Source of the DNA: Thaumasiovibrio subtropicus
GTDB taxonomy: Bacteria > Pseudomonadota > Gammaproteobacteria > Enterobacterales > Vibrionaceae
DNA length: 64,000 bases
Assembly (NCBI RefSeq): GCF_019703835.1
Contig: NZ_AP023054.1
Span: forward strand, 992,001 to 1,056,000
Reading direction: 5' to 3'
Position 1 is the first letter of the stretch, and every line of letters begins with the position of its first letter. A program made the position numbers and the translations under genes. Positions 1-7,737 of the stretch are shown piece after piece. The notes below the pieces were generated by a model. The model had not been told where the DNA came from. It ran no database searches and saw nothing but the letters and a program-made list of their open reading frames with translations.

Positions 1-1375
1 CCATCATCATCGGGAGCATGGCCAAAATAGTCGTCAGTTGTCCAGCTGTCGCAGGCAGAATGAACTGCTTCACCGTCGTCATTGCTGCTTCAGGAAAGCG
101 TTTCTTTTGGGTATAAAGGTTTTCGTGCATTCCCTCCATCACCAAAATGAACACATCGACCATGAGCCCGAGCGCTAATACCATACCGATCATGATCATG
201 GAGTTAAAGCTGTAGCCCATTGCCGCCATTACAGCGAGTACACCTAGGATAGTGACCGGAAGTGCAAGCCCTGCAATGAGGGCTTCTCGCCAGCTGAGTA
301 GCAGCATGAGGACAACAAACACAATGACGACTGCTTGCTGCATGGAGCTTGAGATATCGTTAAAAGCGAGCTCAATGATCTCCCCGTCATCACTGATGTG
401 GGTTAAATGCAGGGCTTGGGGCCAATCTTGAGCGGTCAAAGACTCGGTGAGCGCTAATGTCTGCTCAATGACGGCAAACGTATCCGCGCCCGGACGTTTT
501 AAGACATCCAAGGTAACGCTTCGAGAAAAGGGTTCGCCGTTAAGACTAAAGTAAGTGCGGCTTTTTTCGCGATCTAAGCGCAGACTGACATCGGCGACTT
601 CGCCAAGGCGGACAGTGCGTTTGTCATCAAGACGGAGAATAGGTAACTGCTTTAACTGTTCAACCGTTTGAAAGCGGCCAGCAAGATAAAGGTTAAACGT
701 ATTTTCGTCGGCTTCAAATTCTCCCCACGCCATATCTAGGTTTGCGGACTGTAAGCGTTCACGAACGATTAGTGGCGATAGCCCCAAGCTTCGCAGTTGC
801 GCGGGGTTTAAGCGAACGTGTAAGCTTTTTTCGCGCAGGCCGCTAATGTTGACTTTCTTCACCAAAGGCAAGCTTTCCATTGCTGACTCAAGTTGCTTTG
901 CGGTATCGGAAAGCAGCATGTCGTCCACATCACCGCTTAAGGCGAAGCTAATGACGGGCATGTTGGAGACTGACATCTCTTCGATTTCAGGTTTCTCTAT
1001 GCCTTGTCCAGGTGGGAATTTGGCTGCCGCTTTATCTACCGCAGCACGTAGCAATGGCATCGCTTCTGCGACAGGCATATCGGCATCGAACTCAACGGAC
1101 ACGATTGAGTATGAGTTGTACGAACCGCTAGAAAAGGTTTTTAGACCTTTCAAGCTCACAATCTCATCTTCCAAATACTTGGTGATCTCCTTTTCGATTT
1201 GCTCAGGCGCACCGCCGGGCCATAAGGTCATCACGATAGCGGATGGGATCTCAAGATCTGGGTAGTTTTCGCGCACCATGTTGTTATAGCTAAGCACCCC
1301 GGCTAGCAATAGCATGCCGAGCAATAAGCGAGCGATAAGGGTATCGATAAAGAGTTTATAGCCTAGTCGACGCAT
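1..1375 (-). CDS. RND-family efflux transporter permease, N-terminal part
   Basis: Inner-membrane proton-driven RND pump subunit. About 458 codons are present; the C-terminal half lies beyond the left edge. The translation starts MRRLGYKLFIDTLIARLLLG (first membrane helix) and continues through a periplasmic porter region. It then enters the membrane block, with a helix rich in V/L near codon 345 and GMVLALGLMVDVFILVMEGM, the RND helix-4 region with its conserved Asp. The start codon overlaps the stop of the upstream adaptor gene by one base (TAATG), so the two are translationally coupled. Substrate cannot be told from sequence; the family covers drugs, detergents and metals. Confidence 0.9.
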   Translation of the reverse strand, partial: MRRLGYKLFIDTLIARLLLGMLLLAGVLSYNNMVRENYPDLEIPSAIVMTLWPGGAPEQIEKEITKYLEDEIVSLKGLKTFSSGSYNSYSIVSVEFDADMPVAEAMPLLRAAVDKAAAKFPPGQGIEKPEIEEMSVSNMPVISFALSGDVDDMLLSDTAKQLESAMESLPLVKKVNISGLREKSLHVRLNPAQLRSLGLSPLIVRERLQSANLDMAWGEFEADENTFNLYLAGRFQTVEQLKQLPILRLDDKRTVRLGEVADVSLRLDREKSRTYFSLNGEPFSRSVTLDVLKRPGADTFAVIEQTLALTESLTAQDWPQALHLTHISDDGEIIELAFNDISSSMQQAVVIVFVVLMLLLSWREALIAGLALPVTILGVLAVMAAMGYSFNSMIMIGMVLALGLMVDVFILVMEGMHENLYTQKKRFPEAAMTTVKQFILPATAGQLTTILAMLPMMM

Positions 1376-2691
1376 TACTTCTCTCCGATGACGGTAACAC
1401 TTGAACCATTGACCAGTAGATGTTGTCCGCGGACAACAACCCGTTCACCTGCGATAAGGCCGTGTAAGATTTCTACGCGATCAATGCTCTGTAATCCGAG
1501 CTGTATGTCACGTCGTTCAGCGATCTGCGTGTGCGGGTCTATGACATAAACAAAAGGTTTACCGTTTCGGAAGGAAAGGGCATGAAGTGGCAAAGAAATG
1601 GCGTCTGCTAAGGTGCTAGTTTCAATCCAAGCGCGAACGAACTGACCTTCTTTGAGGGAGGTTTGTTCTTGCTTGACGCGCACTTTTACGGTCTGGGTGC
1701 GGCGTTGCAAGTTAATCGCAGGACTTACCGACCACACAGTGCCCTGAGTAACGTCAAGACCGAGTCGTTGCTTTCGCTCTGCCGCATAGAGACGTTCATC
1801 CTCACTAGCAAGGTAGACAGTCAGGCCCTCTTTCAGTTGCTCTGCTTCTTTGACGTTGATTTCGAGTTGGATCTCTAGTTGAGAGTCGTCGACGATAACA
1901 ATGGCTGATGCTGCTTCTCGTTCCTTATCGCTGCTACTGCTAATTGGTGGATAGTAGTGGTTATTTTCTGAAATGTTCATCGCCGTAATGACGCCGTCAA
2001 AAGGGGCAAAGAGGCTGGTTTTTTCAAGGTTGAGTGTGGCGCGATTGAGTTCGGCCGTCAGGCTTGCTAACTCGGACTCAATGGATTGAATGCCACTTCT
2101 TGCACCTTGCACGGCGGCGTGCGCATTGAGATTGGCGGTTTTAATGCGATCGAACTCGTCTTGAGAGATAACGCCGCGCTCATACACTTCCTTCATTCGA
2201 GAGAAGTTCTGTTCACTTAAACGTTGCTCGTTTTTTGCTTGCTGTAGCTTGGTCTCTGCCTCGCTTTTTTGCGCACGCATGCTTTGTAGGCGCGCTTGTA
2301 AACTTTGCACCGCCGCCAGGTTATCGCGGTTATCGATCTGGGCAAGCAGCTGACCATGGCGGGTTCCTTCAGCAGGCCCAAAGACGCGGATACCTTCGCG
2401 CAAGTGGGTGCCATCGGCGAGGGTGGCGATGGATTCAACTTTGCCACCGAGTTCGAAGTCTAAGAACGCTTTCTGGTGTGCTTGTACTGTGCCTTCAGAA
2501 AAGACCCAAGCAGATAATGGCTGTGGGGAGAGGACGATAGTTTCGACTTTTATCGTTCGTTTGACGACTTCTTCTGAAGTGGCATTTTGTTTCAGGAGGT
2601 TGAGTCGATAAAACACTGCCGCAATGAGGATTAGCGGCAGTAGTACCCACCAAAAATGAGGTTTTCTTAGCATGTTTGTTAGCCTTTGCAC
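1375..2691 (-). CDS. RND efflux periplasmic adaptor (membrane fusion protein, HlyD/AcrA family)
   Basis: 438 aa. It links the RND pump to an outer-membrane channel. One N-terminal membrane anchor (about residues 13-28) is followed by a split biotinyl-lipoyl-like domain and a long coiled-coil hairpin (about residues 125-225, rich in Q/E/A/L). A beta-barrel and membrane-proximal domain follow, including the typical LFAPFDGVITAMNI return strand of the lipoyl fold. It is first gene of a two-gene operon with the permease. No TetR or MarR regulator gene is next to it, and no outer-membrane factor is seen in the window. Confidence 0.9.
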   Translation of the reverse strand: MQRLTNMLRKPHFWWVLLPLILIAAVFYRLNLLKQNATSEEVVKRTIKVETIVLSPQPLSAWVFSEGTVQAHQKAFLDFELGGKVESIATLADGTHLREGIRVFGPAEGTRHGQLLAQIDNRDNLAAVQSLQARLQSMRAQKSEAETKLQQAKNEQRLSEQNFSRMKEVYERGVISQDEFDRIKTANLNAHAAVQGARSGIQSIESELASLTAELNRATLNLEKTSLFAPFDGVITAMNISENNHYYPPISSSSDKEREAASAIVIVDDSQLEIQLEINVKEAEQLKEGLTVYLASEDERLYAAERKQRLGLDVTQGTVWSVSPAINLQRRTQTVKVRVKQEQTSLKEGQFVRAWIETSTLADAISLPLHALSFRNGKPFVYVIDPHTQIAERRDIQLGLQSIDRVEILHGLIAGERVVVRGQHLLVNGSSVTVIGEK

Positions 2692-2789
2692 ACAGGAGAC
2701 GGGCTATTCTATAAACATGCAGAAGGGTATGTAAATATATTTCGTACAAAAGACGAATAAATTTGTATTGAGAATGTATTCGCGGTTAA

Positions 2790-3605
2790 TTATGGTTTTG
2801 ATGTTTGCTGCTCTGCCCAACGGTGGGTTTGCTCTGTGAGCAAGGTATCAAACATGTCTGAGGCAACAATGGTTTTCACTTTCTCACTGAGGTAGTCGCG
2901 AAGTGCGGGCGTGTTGCAAGTCGAGTTTTTAGAGAAAGTATAATAGAGCCCTTCTACCGAGATAGGGGGGGAGAGTGCGGATAAGTGTGCGGTCAGATCA
3001 AGGGTTTGCAAAATCGCCTTACCTTGATACAACTCAAACACAACATAGTCGTAGCGATCGGCATTTAACATGCGAAAGGCGTTGGCAATGGAGTTGTTGT
3101 AGTCAATGTTGAGCTGTTCTTTCGCAAAGGCATCGAAATCTTGCCCAAAACTATTGTTGACCAGCGTGCCGCCTTGGTAAGCCTTCAGGTCTTCCCATTG
3201 GAAAAAACCAATAGGTGTCTCTTTACGAGTCCAAATCACGCTTGGGATATCGGTGAAAGAGGGGAAAACATAGTCCATCCAAGTTTGGCGGTCATCGGTG
3301 ATAAATGCGCCGGCCAACATATCGACTCGCCCAACCCTGACTTCCTTTTGCGCGCGTGCCCAAACCCCCACGTCGAGAAACTCGAGTTGAATGCCTGTGT
3401 CTTGGAATGCCATTTCGAGGAGCTGTCGTCCTAAGCCTGTTAAGGTGCCGGGCGCGTCTGGGTCTCGCCATAAAATGGGTGGGTACTCAGAGTTACCAGA
3501 TACTTTAATCGTCTTACATTCAGTGAGTGGGGCTGCAGAGAGTGTGGCGGTCGCAGCTAATAAGGTACTTGCAAATAAGTTACGTGCAATGGTTAAGCGC
3601 AGCAT
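2790..3605 (-). CDS. periplasmic solute-binding protein, family 3 (PBP2-like)
   Basis: 271 aa from the chosen ATG. A signal peptide (about 24 residues, ending LSAAPL) is followed by a bacterial extracellular solute-binding family-3 fold, with EYPPILWRD near the mature N-terminus and the DMLAGAFITDDR lobe segment. A longer reading from 3671 is possible, but that extension runs through the terminator hairpin of the neighbouring ABC operon and hides the signal peptide. A GGGAG Shine-Dalgarno lies 11 nt before the ATG at 3605. No permease or ATPase is adjacent on its side, so it may be an orphan receptor. Ligand unknown. Confidence 0.8.
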   Translation of the reverse strand: MLRLTIARNLFASTLLAATATLSAAPLTECKTIKVSGNSEYPPILWRDPDAPGTLTGLGRQLLEMAFQDTGIQLEFLDVGVWARAQKEVRVGRVDMLAGAFITDDRQTWMDYVFPSFTDIPSVIWTRKETPIGFFQWEDLKAYQGGTLVNNSFGQDFDAFAKEQLNIDYNNSIANAFRMLNADRYDYVVFELYQGKAILQTLDLTAHLSALSPPISVEGLYYTFSKNSTCNTPALRDYLSEKVKTIVASDMFDTLLTEQTHRWAEQQTSKP

Positions 3606-3669
3606 GGTGAACTGATCTCCCGGTGAGCTGGTTAAGATCGAGTATAGAACGCGGTTAGGGAATAGAGAC

Positions 3670-3700
3670 AAAAAGAGCCAACATCATGTCGGCTCTTTTG
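3670..3700 (-). terminator. intrinsic terminator of the TrpXYZ-like ABC operon
   Basis: Inverted repeat AAAAGAGCC (3671-3679) / GGCTCTTTT (3691-3699). Read on the minus strand it is a GC stem followed by a run of T, just after the ATPase stop at 3739. Confidence 0.75.
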
Positions 3701-3738
3701 CTGTAGGTGCAGTAAAAACTCGAGAGAGTCAATCACGT

Positions 3739-4533
3739 TTAGCCAAGTAGGAGGCTGTCATCCGCTAATTCTTCCCCGCGAACTTTACTGAACATTTCCA
3801 GTAGGTGCGGGACATCGAGTTCGGCACGTTCTTGCCCCGCGACGTCTAACACAATCTCGCCTTGATGGAGCATGATAGTGCGGTCGCCACAGGCTAATGC
3901 ATCTTTCATGGAATGCGTCACCATCATTACAGTCAGGTCAAACTCCTTGACGACTTTTTTAGTTAAGGCGATGACAAAGGCAGCCATGCGCGGATCAAGG
4001 GCCGCGGTATGCTCATCAAGGAGCAATAGACGACTATCGGAGAGGGTGGCCATAACAAGGCTAACGGCTTGACGTTGGCCTCCTGAAAGTAAGCCAATGC
4101 TATCACCAAGGCGATCTTCAAGACCGAGACCGAGTATACTGATCCGCTCTTGGAAGAGTTGCTTTCGACGGCTGCTTAAGGCTAGTTTCCAACTGCGTTG
4201 TTTACCCCGTTGGTAAGCTAGCGCCATGTTCTCTTCAATGGTGAGAGAGGCGCAGGTACCCGCGAGTGGATCTTGGAAAACGCGTGCCGCGTATTGTGCA
4301 CGGCGATGGACAGGCCAACGGGTAACATCAACCTCATCGATTTTAACACTACCACCGATAATCGGGGTTTCGCCGCTGACAGCGCCTAATAGCGTTGATT
4401 TACCTGCCCCATTCGAGCCAATCACGGTGACAAACTGCTTTTCTGGCACCTGCAAAGAGACGCCACGAAGCGCACGGTTTTCTAAGATGGTGCCAGGATT
4501 AAAGGTCACTTGAATATCGTTAATGTCAATCAT
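3739..4533 (-). CDS. ABC transporter ATP-binding protein (TrpZ-like)
   Basis: 264 aa cytoplasmic ATPase. It has Walker A GSNGAGKST (about 39-47), signature LLSGGQRQA, Walker B LLLLDEHTAALD and the switch His in VTHSM. The signature and D-loop resemble ATPases paired with ABC_sub_bind (PF04392) receptors and branched-chain-type permeases. AGGAGG lies 5 nt before the ATG. It is last gene of a receptor-permease-ATPase operon, 8 bp after the permease. Family knowledge: S. pneumoniae TrpXYZ imports tryptophan, but other members have unknown ligands, so substrate is an inference. Confidence 0.88.
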   Translation of the reverse strand: MIDINDIQVTFNPGTILENRALRGVSLQVPEKQFVTVIGSNGAGKSTLLGAVSGETPIIGGSVKIDEVDVTRWPVHRRAQYAARVFQDPLAGTCASLTIEENMALAYQRGKQRSWKLALSSRRKQLFQERISILGLGLEDRLGDSIGLLSGGQRQAVSLVMATLSDSRLLLLDEHTAALDPRMAAFVIALTKKVVKEFDLTVMMVTHSMKDALACGDRTIMLHQGEIVLDVAGQERAELDVPHLLEMFSKVRGEELADDSLLLG

Positions 4534-4541
4534 TCTGCCTC

Positions 4542-5429
4542 CTACGCTTTGCGTGCTTGAATACCGGACTTCATCTTCGGCGCAATAAGTGCGATCGCGA
4601 CGAGCACAGCGGTAATGAGATTCAAGTCAGAGGCTTGAAGGCCAAACATGCCGCTGCTGAGTGCAAAGGCAACCGCGAGGCGGTAAAGGATAGAACCAAG
4701 AATGACAGCAACCACGGCGACCCAAATACGGCGGCCAGGAAGTAAGGTTTGCCCCAGTATCACCGCAGCGAGACCGACAACAATGGTACCGACGCCGGAT
4801 GTGACATCGGCAAAACTGTTTGTTTGAGCAAAGAGCGCACCAGCAAACGCGACAAAGGCGTTCGAAAGGGCAAGTCCAAAGTAGGTCATGAACGCGGTGC
4901 TACCGCCTTGCGCGGAAACCATACGACTATTGACCCCCGTTGCGCGTAGCGCGAGACCAAAGTCACTGCTGAGCAAACGTACGACAAACCATCCGCTGAG
5001 GATAACCAGTATGGCGACGACCCCAAGTTGGGTATACGTCGGGTCAAATTGCCAATCGGGGAGGAGAGAGAAAATAGTTTCTTCTCCCAATAGCGCCATA
5101 TTGGGGCGGCCCATGATACGAATATTGATTGAAAATGCGGCGATCATGGTGAGGATACTGGCGAGTAAGTGAAGAATACCGCATTTAATCGCCAAAAATG
5201 CGGTGACGAGTCCACAGGCGGCGCCTGCTACGAGCGCCATTGCGGTTGCTAACCATGGGTTAACACCCGCAACAATGGCTGTCGCCGCGACTGCTGCACC
5301 CATGGGAAAACTGCCATCGACGGAGAGATCGGGAAAATCGAGGACACGAAATGTAAGGTAGACGCCCAGTGCGACTAGCCCGTAAATTAAGCCAATTTCC
5401 AGTGTGCCAAGGAAGGCAAATAGAGACAT
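4542..5429 (-). CDS. ABC transporter permease (TrpY-like, branched-chain amino-acid permease family)
   Basis: 295 aa, about eight membrane helices. It has the BPD_transp_2-type segment with DFPDLSVDGSFPMGAA near residue 32 and the cytoplasmic coupling region GLALRATGVN. The reading frame extends two TTG codons further up, but AAGGAG is placed correctly (6-7 nt) for the ATG at 5429. It forms the channel of the importer with the flanking receptor and ATPase. A single permease gene implies a homodimer. Confidence 0.88.
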   Translation of the reverse strand: MSLFAFLGTLEIGLIYGLVALGVYLTFRVLDFPDLSVDGSFPMGAAVAATAIVAGVNPWLATAMALVAGAACGLVTAFLAIKCGILHLLASILTMIAAFSINIRIMGRPNMALLGEETIFSLLPDWQFDPTYTQLGVVAILVILSGWFVVRLLSSDFGLALRATGVNSRMVSAQGGSTAFMTYFGLALSNAFVAFAGALFAQTNSFADVTSGVGTIVVGLAAVILGQTLLPGRRIWVAVVAVILGSILYRLAVAFALSSGMFGLQASDLNLITAVLVAIALIAPKMKSGIQARKA

Positions 5430-5489
5430 CAACAACTCCTTGTTCTCTTATTATAGTGAGAGGCGATAACGCCTCTCTCTGTGGGAGGT

Positions 5490-6458
5490 TTACTCCTTAA
5501 TGGTTGTTGCGCGCTCAAGTACGCTACTTGGTACAACAATGCCAATTTTGGCTGCGGTGCCTTTGTTAATAGCAAGGTCAGAACCTTTCGCGACTTTGAC
5601 ATCAAGGTTACCTGGCTTTTCTCCCTTGAGGATCGCATCGACATAGGCGGCTGTTTGAACGCCAACTTGGTAGTAATCGAAGCCAAGTGCCGCTAATGCA
5701 CCTGCGTTGACATAAGAGGTTTCAGCACCAACAATCGGGGTTTTAGCTTGATTGCCTGCATTAACGAGTGCTTCGATTGCCGAAGCGACCGTGTTGTCGG
5801 TAGGCGCGTAGATAACGTCGGATTTAGAAGCGACGATCTGCGCGGCTGACATCACATCTGCAGACTTAAGCGCAGTGCCTTCAACAACAGTTAAGCCGCG
5901 TGCTTTGGCTGCTTCATGTAGAAGTTCAACGAGTGCGACCGAGTTCGCTTCCCCTGGGTTATAGACCACGCCAATTGACTTCAAATCCGGCAGGATTTCT
6001 TGCATAAGCTCGACGTGTTGACCCACATTAGAGAGATCGGAAAGACCAGTAACATTCTTGCCCGGCTTCTCCATTTTGGAGACCAGTTTCGCACCAACGG
6101 GATCAGTGACAGCAGTGAAAACAACGGGAATAGACTTGGTTGAGGCTGCGAGTGCTTGTGCCGTCGGAGTGGCGATACCCACTAAGACATCGGGTCGTTC
6201 GCCCACGAACTGTTTGGCTATTTGTACGGCAATAGCTGGGTTACCTTGCGCGGTTTGGTAGGTAAACTCGAGGTTTTCCCCTTCGACATAGCCATGCTCT
6301 TTCAGACCATCAAGTAGACCTTGGCGTGTGGCATCAAGGGCCGGATGTTCCACGATTTGTGATACGGCTACTTTAACCGTATCCGCAATAGCCGCCGTCG
6401 GCGCGAGTAGCATAGATGATGCTAACATCAGTGCAGATAATGTACTGATTCCTTTCAT
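5490..6458 (-). CDS. ABC transporter substrate-binding protein (TrpX-like, PF04392 family)
   Basis: 322 aa. The signal peptide cleaves after about residue 25 (TAAIAD). The mature protein is a type-1 periplasmic-binding fold: VAVSQIVEHPALDATRQGL at the start, then GIATPTAQALAAS and VVYNPGEANS, all typical of the ABC_sub_bind family. The start has GAGGTGAG just upstream. It is first gene of the three-gene operon; a 328-bp upstream region carries two matching palindromes that may be operators. Tryptophan or another small amino acid is the plausible ligand, but the sequence does not settle it. Confidence 0.87.
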   Translation of the reverse strand: MKGISTLSALMLASSMLLAPTAAIADTVKVAVSQIVEHPALDATRQGLLDGLKEHGYVEGENLEFTYQTAQGNPAIAVQIAKQFVGERPDVLVGIATPTAQALAASTKSIPVVFTAVTDPVGAKLVSKMEKPGKNVTGLSDLSNVGQHVELMQEILPDLKSIGVVYNPGEANSVALVELLHEAAKARGLTVVEGTALKSADVMSAAQIVASKSDVIYAPTDNTVASAIEALVNAGNQAKTPIVGAETSYVNAGALAALGFDYYQVGVQTAAYVDAILKGEKPGNLDVKVAKGSDLAINKGTAAKIGIVVPSSVLERATTIKE

Positions 6459-6591
6459 ATCTCACCTCATTATTATGATTTTCTGTTGTGTTGCGTCACT
6501 ACTTTTTAGCGTATTTTTCTGTAAATAGGTACTGTGTTGTTAATGAGATGTTGCCATCCGTGTGGCGATATGATTTGAATATTTATATCAA

Positions 6592-6637
6592 TTTAGTGAC
6601 TAAACTGAATTTTATGGGTCTTATTTAGTAACTAAAT
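6592..6637 (-). promoter_or_regulatory. paired palindromes TTTAGTNACTAAA, candidate operator
   Basis: TTTAGTGACTAAA (6592-6604) and ATTTAGTAACTAAAT (6623-6637) are both perfect about a central base. Their centres are 32 bp apart, about three helical turns. They lie 134-180 bp before the start of the TrpX-like gene. This suggests cooperative binding by a dimeric regulator. They do not match the textbook TrpR, TyrR or Fur boxes. Confidence 0.45.
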
Positions 6638-6734
6638 CTAGTTCTGTTCAATTTGGTGGATTTTGATCTTGTTGAGAAAATGTGCACGACAGAAAGTGAA
6701 ATGTGTGCTGAGAAACACTTAATGGGAGAGGTTT

Positions 6735-6760
6735 ATCGTGGCAAAGCGTGTTGCCACGAT
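6735..6760. repeat. 10-bp perfect inverted repeat (hairpin) downstream of rlmA
   Basis: ATCGTGGCAA / TTGCCACGAT around a 6-nt loop. Neither strand has a T-run after the stem, so this is not a canonical intrinsic terminator. It may stabilise the 3' end of rlmA mRNA. Confidence 0.5.
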
Positions 6761-6786
6761 CATGAGGTAGTGTGAGTATAGCGATC

Positions 6787-7596
6787 TTATTGTTGTGGTC
6801 GGTAGAAGCGAATGCAAAAGTCCGCTTCACACTCGAATGACGTACTACTTTGGAGCGCTTCCCATGTCGATGGTTTCGCACGCCAAGCAAAGGGGGTCAT
6901 TTGTAGCAGCGCAGTGGCCATGTCATTGTTTATCGACATAACATAGTGCAGGTCTTGGCGATCTACGAGTTCAAAGCCAGAGAGATTCTCAGCGGACGGA
7001 TCATGCAGGTTGACAGTATCGTAGATTAACGCTTTTAACTGATAAAGGTGGCGAGCACCAGGTGTCACAGTGATAAGCATCCCGTCAGGTGTCAATGCGC
7101 GTAAGAGCTCTTCAGGTTTGCACGGTGCGTAAATTTTAATGATGGCATCAAGGCTACTATCACCAAATGGCAGGCGATGGCTAGAGGCAACGCTGAAGTG
7201 GCATGCTGGGTACCGTTTTGCCGCATATCGAACTGCCACTTTAGAAATATCTAACCCAAACACCTCGAGATCAGGACATGGGAGCTGAGTGAATCCCTCT
7301 GTGTAATAGCCTTCACCACAACCAATGTCCAGTAAGCGCTTGGGTTGATCAAGGCGTTGCTTAAGTTGAGCAATGAGGGCATCTTTCAACGGTTGATACG
7401 CACCCGCTTCGAGAAACTGTCGCCTTGCTTGCATCATCTCACCGTTATCGCCTGGATTTTTGGAATTTTTATGATGAGCGGGCATGAGGTTGACATAGCC
7501 TTCCTTGGCGACATCGAATTGATGGTTGTTTTCACAGCGCCAAGTGCGATCGTTTAAGATCAAATCTTGCTGGCAAAGAGGACAAGAGTAAGACAT
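6787..7596 (-). CDS. rlmA: 23S rRNA (guanine-N1-)-methyltransferase RlmA
   Basis: 269 aa, the same length as E. coli RlmA, which methylates G745 of 23S rRNA with S-adenosylmethionine. The N-terminal zinc site is CPLC (about residues 5-8) plus a Cys and His near 20-24. It is followed by the family-typical FDVAKEGYVNLMPAHHK segment and the SAM-binding motif LLDIGCGEGYYTEGF. I chose the ATG at 7596 because it gives MSYSCPLC, matching the family N-terminus; the frame remains open 17 codons further up, with no matching residues. Confidence 0.93.
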   Translation of the reverse strand: MSYSCPLCQQDLILNDRTWRCENNHQFDVAKEGYVNLMPAHHKNSKNPGDNGEMMQARRQFLEAGAYQPLKDALIAQLKQRLDQPKRLLDIGCGEGYYTEGFTQLPCPDLEVFGLDISKVAVRYAAKRYPACHFSVASSHRLPFGDSSLDAIIKIYAPCKPEELLRALTPDGMLITVTPGARHLYQLKALIYDTVNLHDPSAENLSGFELVDRQDLHYVMSINNDMATALLQMTPFAWRAKPSTWEALQSSTSFECEADFCIRFYRPQQ

Positions 7597-7683
7597 AGCC
7601 AAGAGTTCCGATGAGTAGCAGTGGCGGCGAGTGTACAAACTCTTCAAGTAGGGTGCAACCGTGACCGGGCGTATTTGATGGAG

Positions 7684-7719
7684 ATAAAAATTGACAAAGC
7701 CGACGGTGCGTCGGCTTTG
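7684..7719 (-). terminator. intrinsic terminator of the histidine kinase/regulator operon
   Basis: Stem CAAAGCCGAC (7695-7704) / GTCGGCTTTG (7710-7719). On the minus strand it is followed by TCAATTTTTAT. It lies right after the regulator stop at 7738. Confidence 0.8.
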
Positions 7720-7737
7720 GTATGGTTTTGCAGTGGG

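Larger units (their letters stand above)
6459..6786. other. intergenic region upstream of the TrpX-like operon
   Basis: 328 bp without a gene. It holds two near-identical palindromes (6592-6604 and 6623-6637), a 10-bp perfect hairpin near the rlmA stop (6735-6760), and AT-rich DNA suitable for a promoter. I see no convincing small ORF. Confidence 0.7.

Noticed and set aside
846-1265. 139-codon plus-strand frame at the left end
   Set aside because: It is the shadow of the RND permease on the other strand, whose translation shows clear family motifs.
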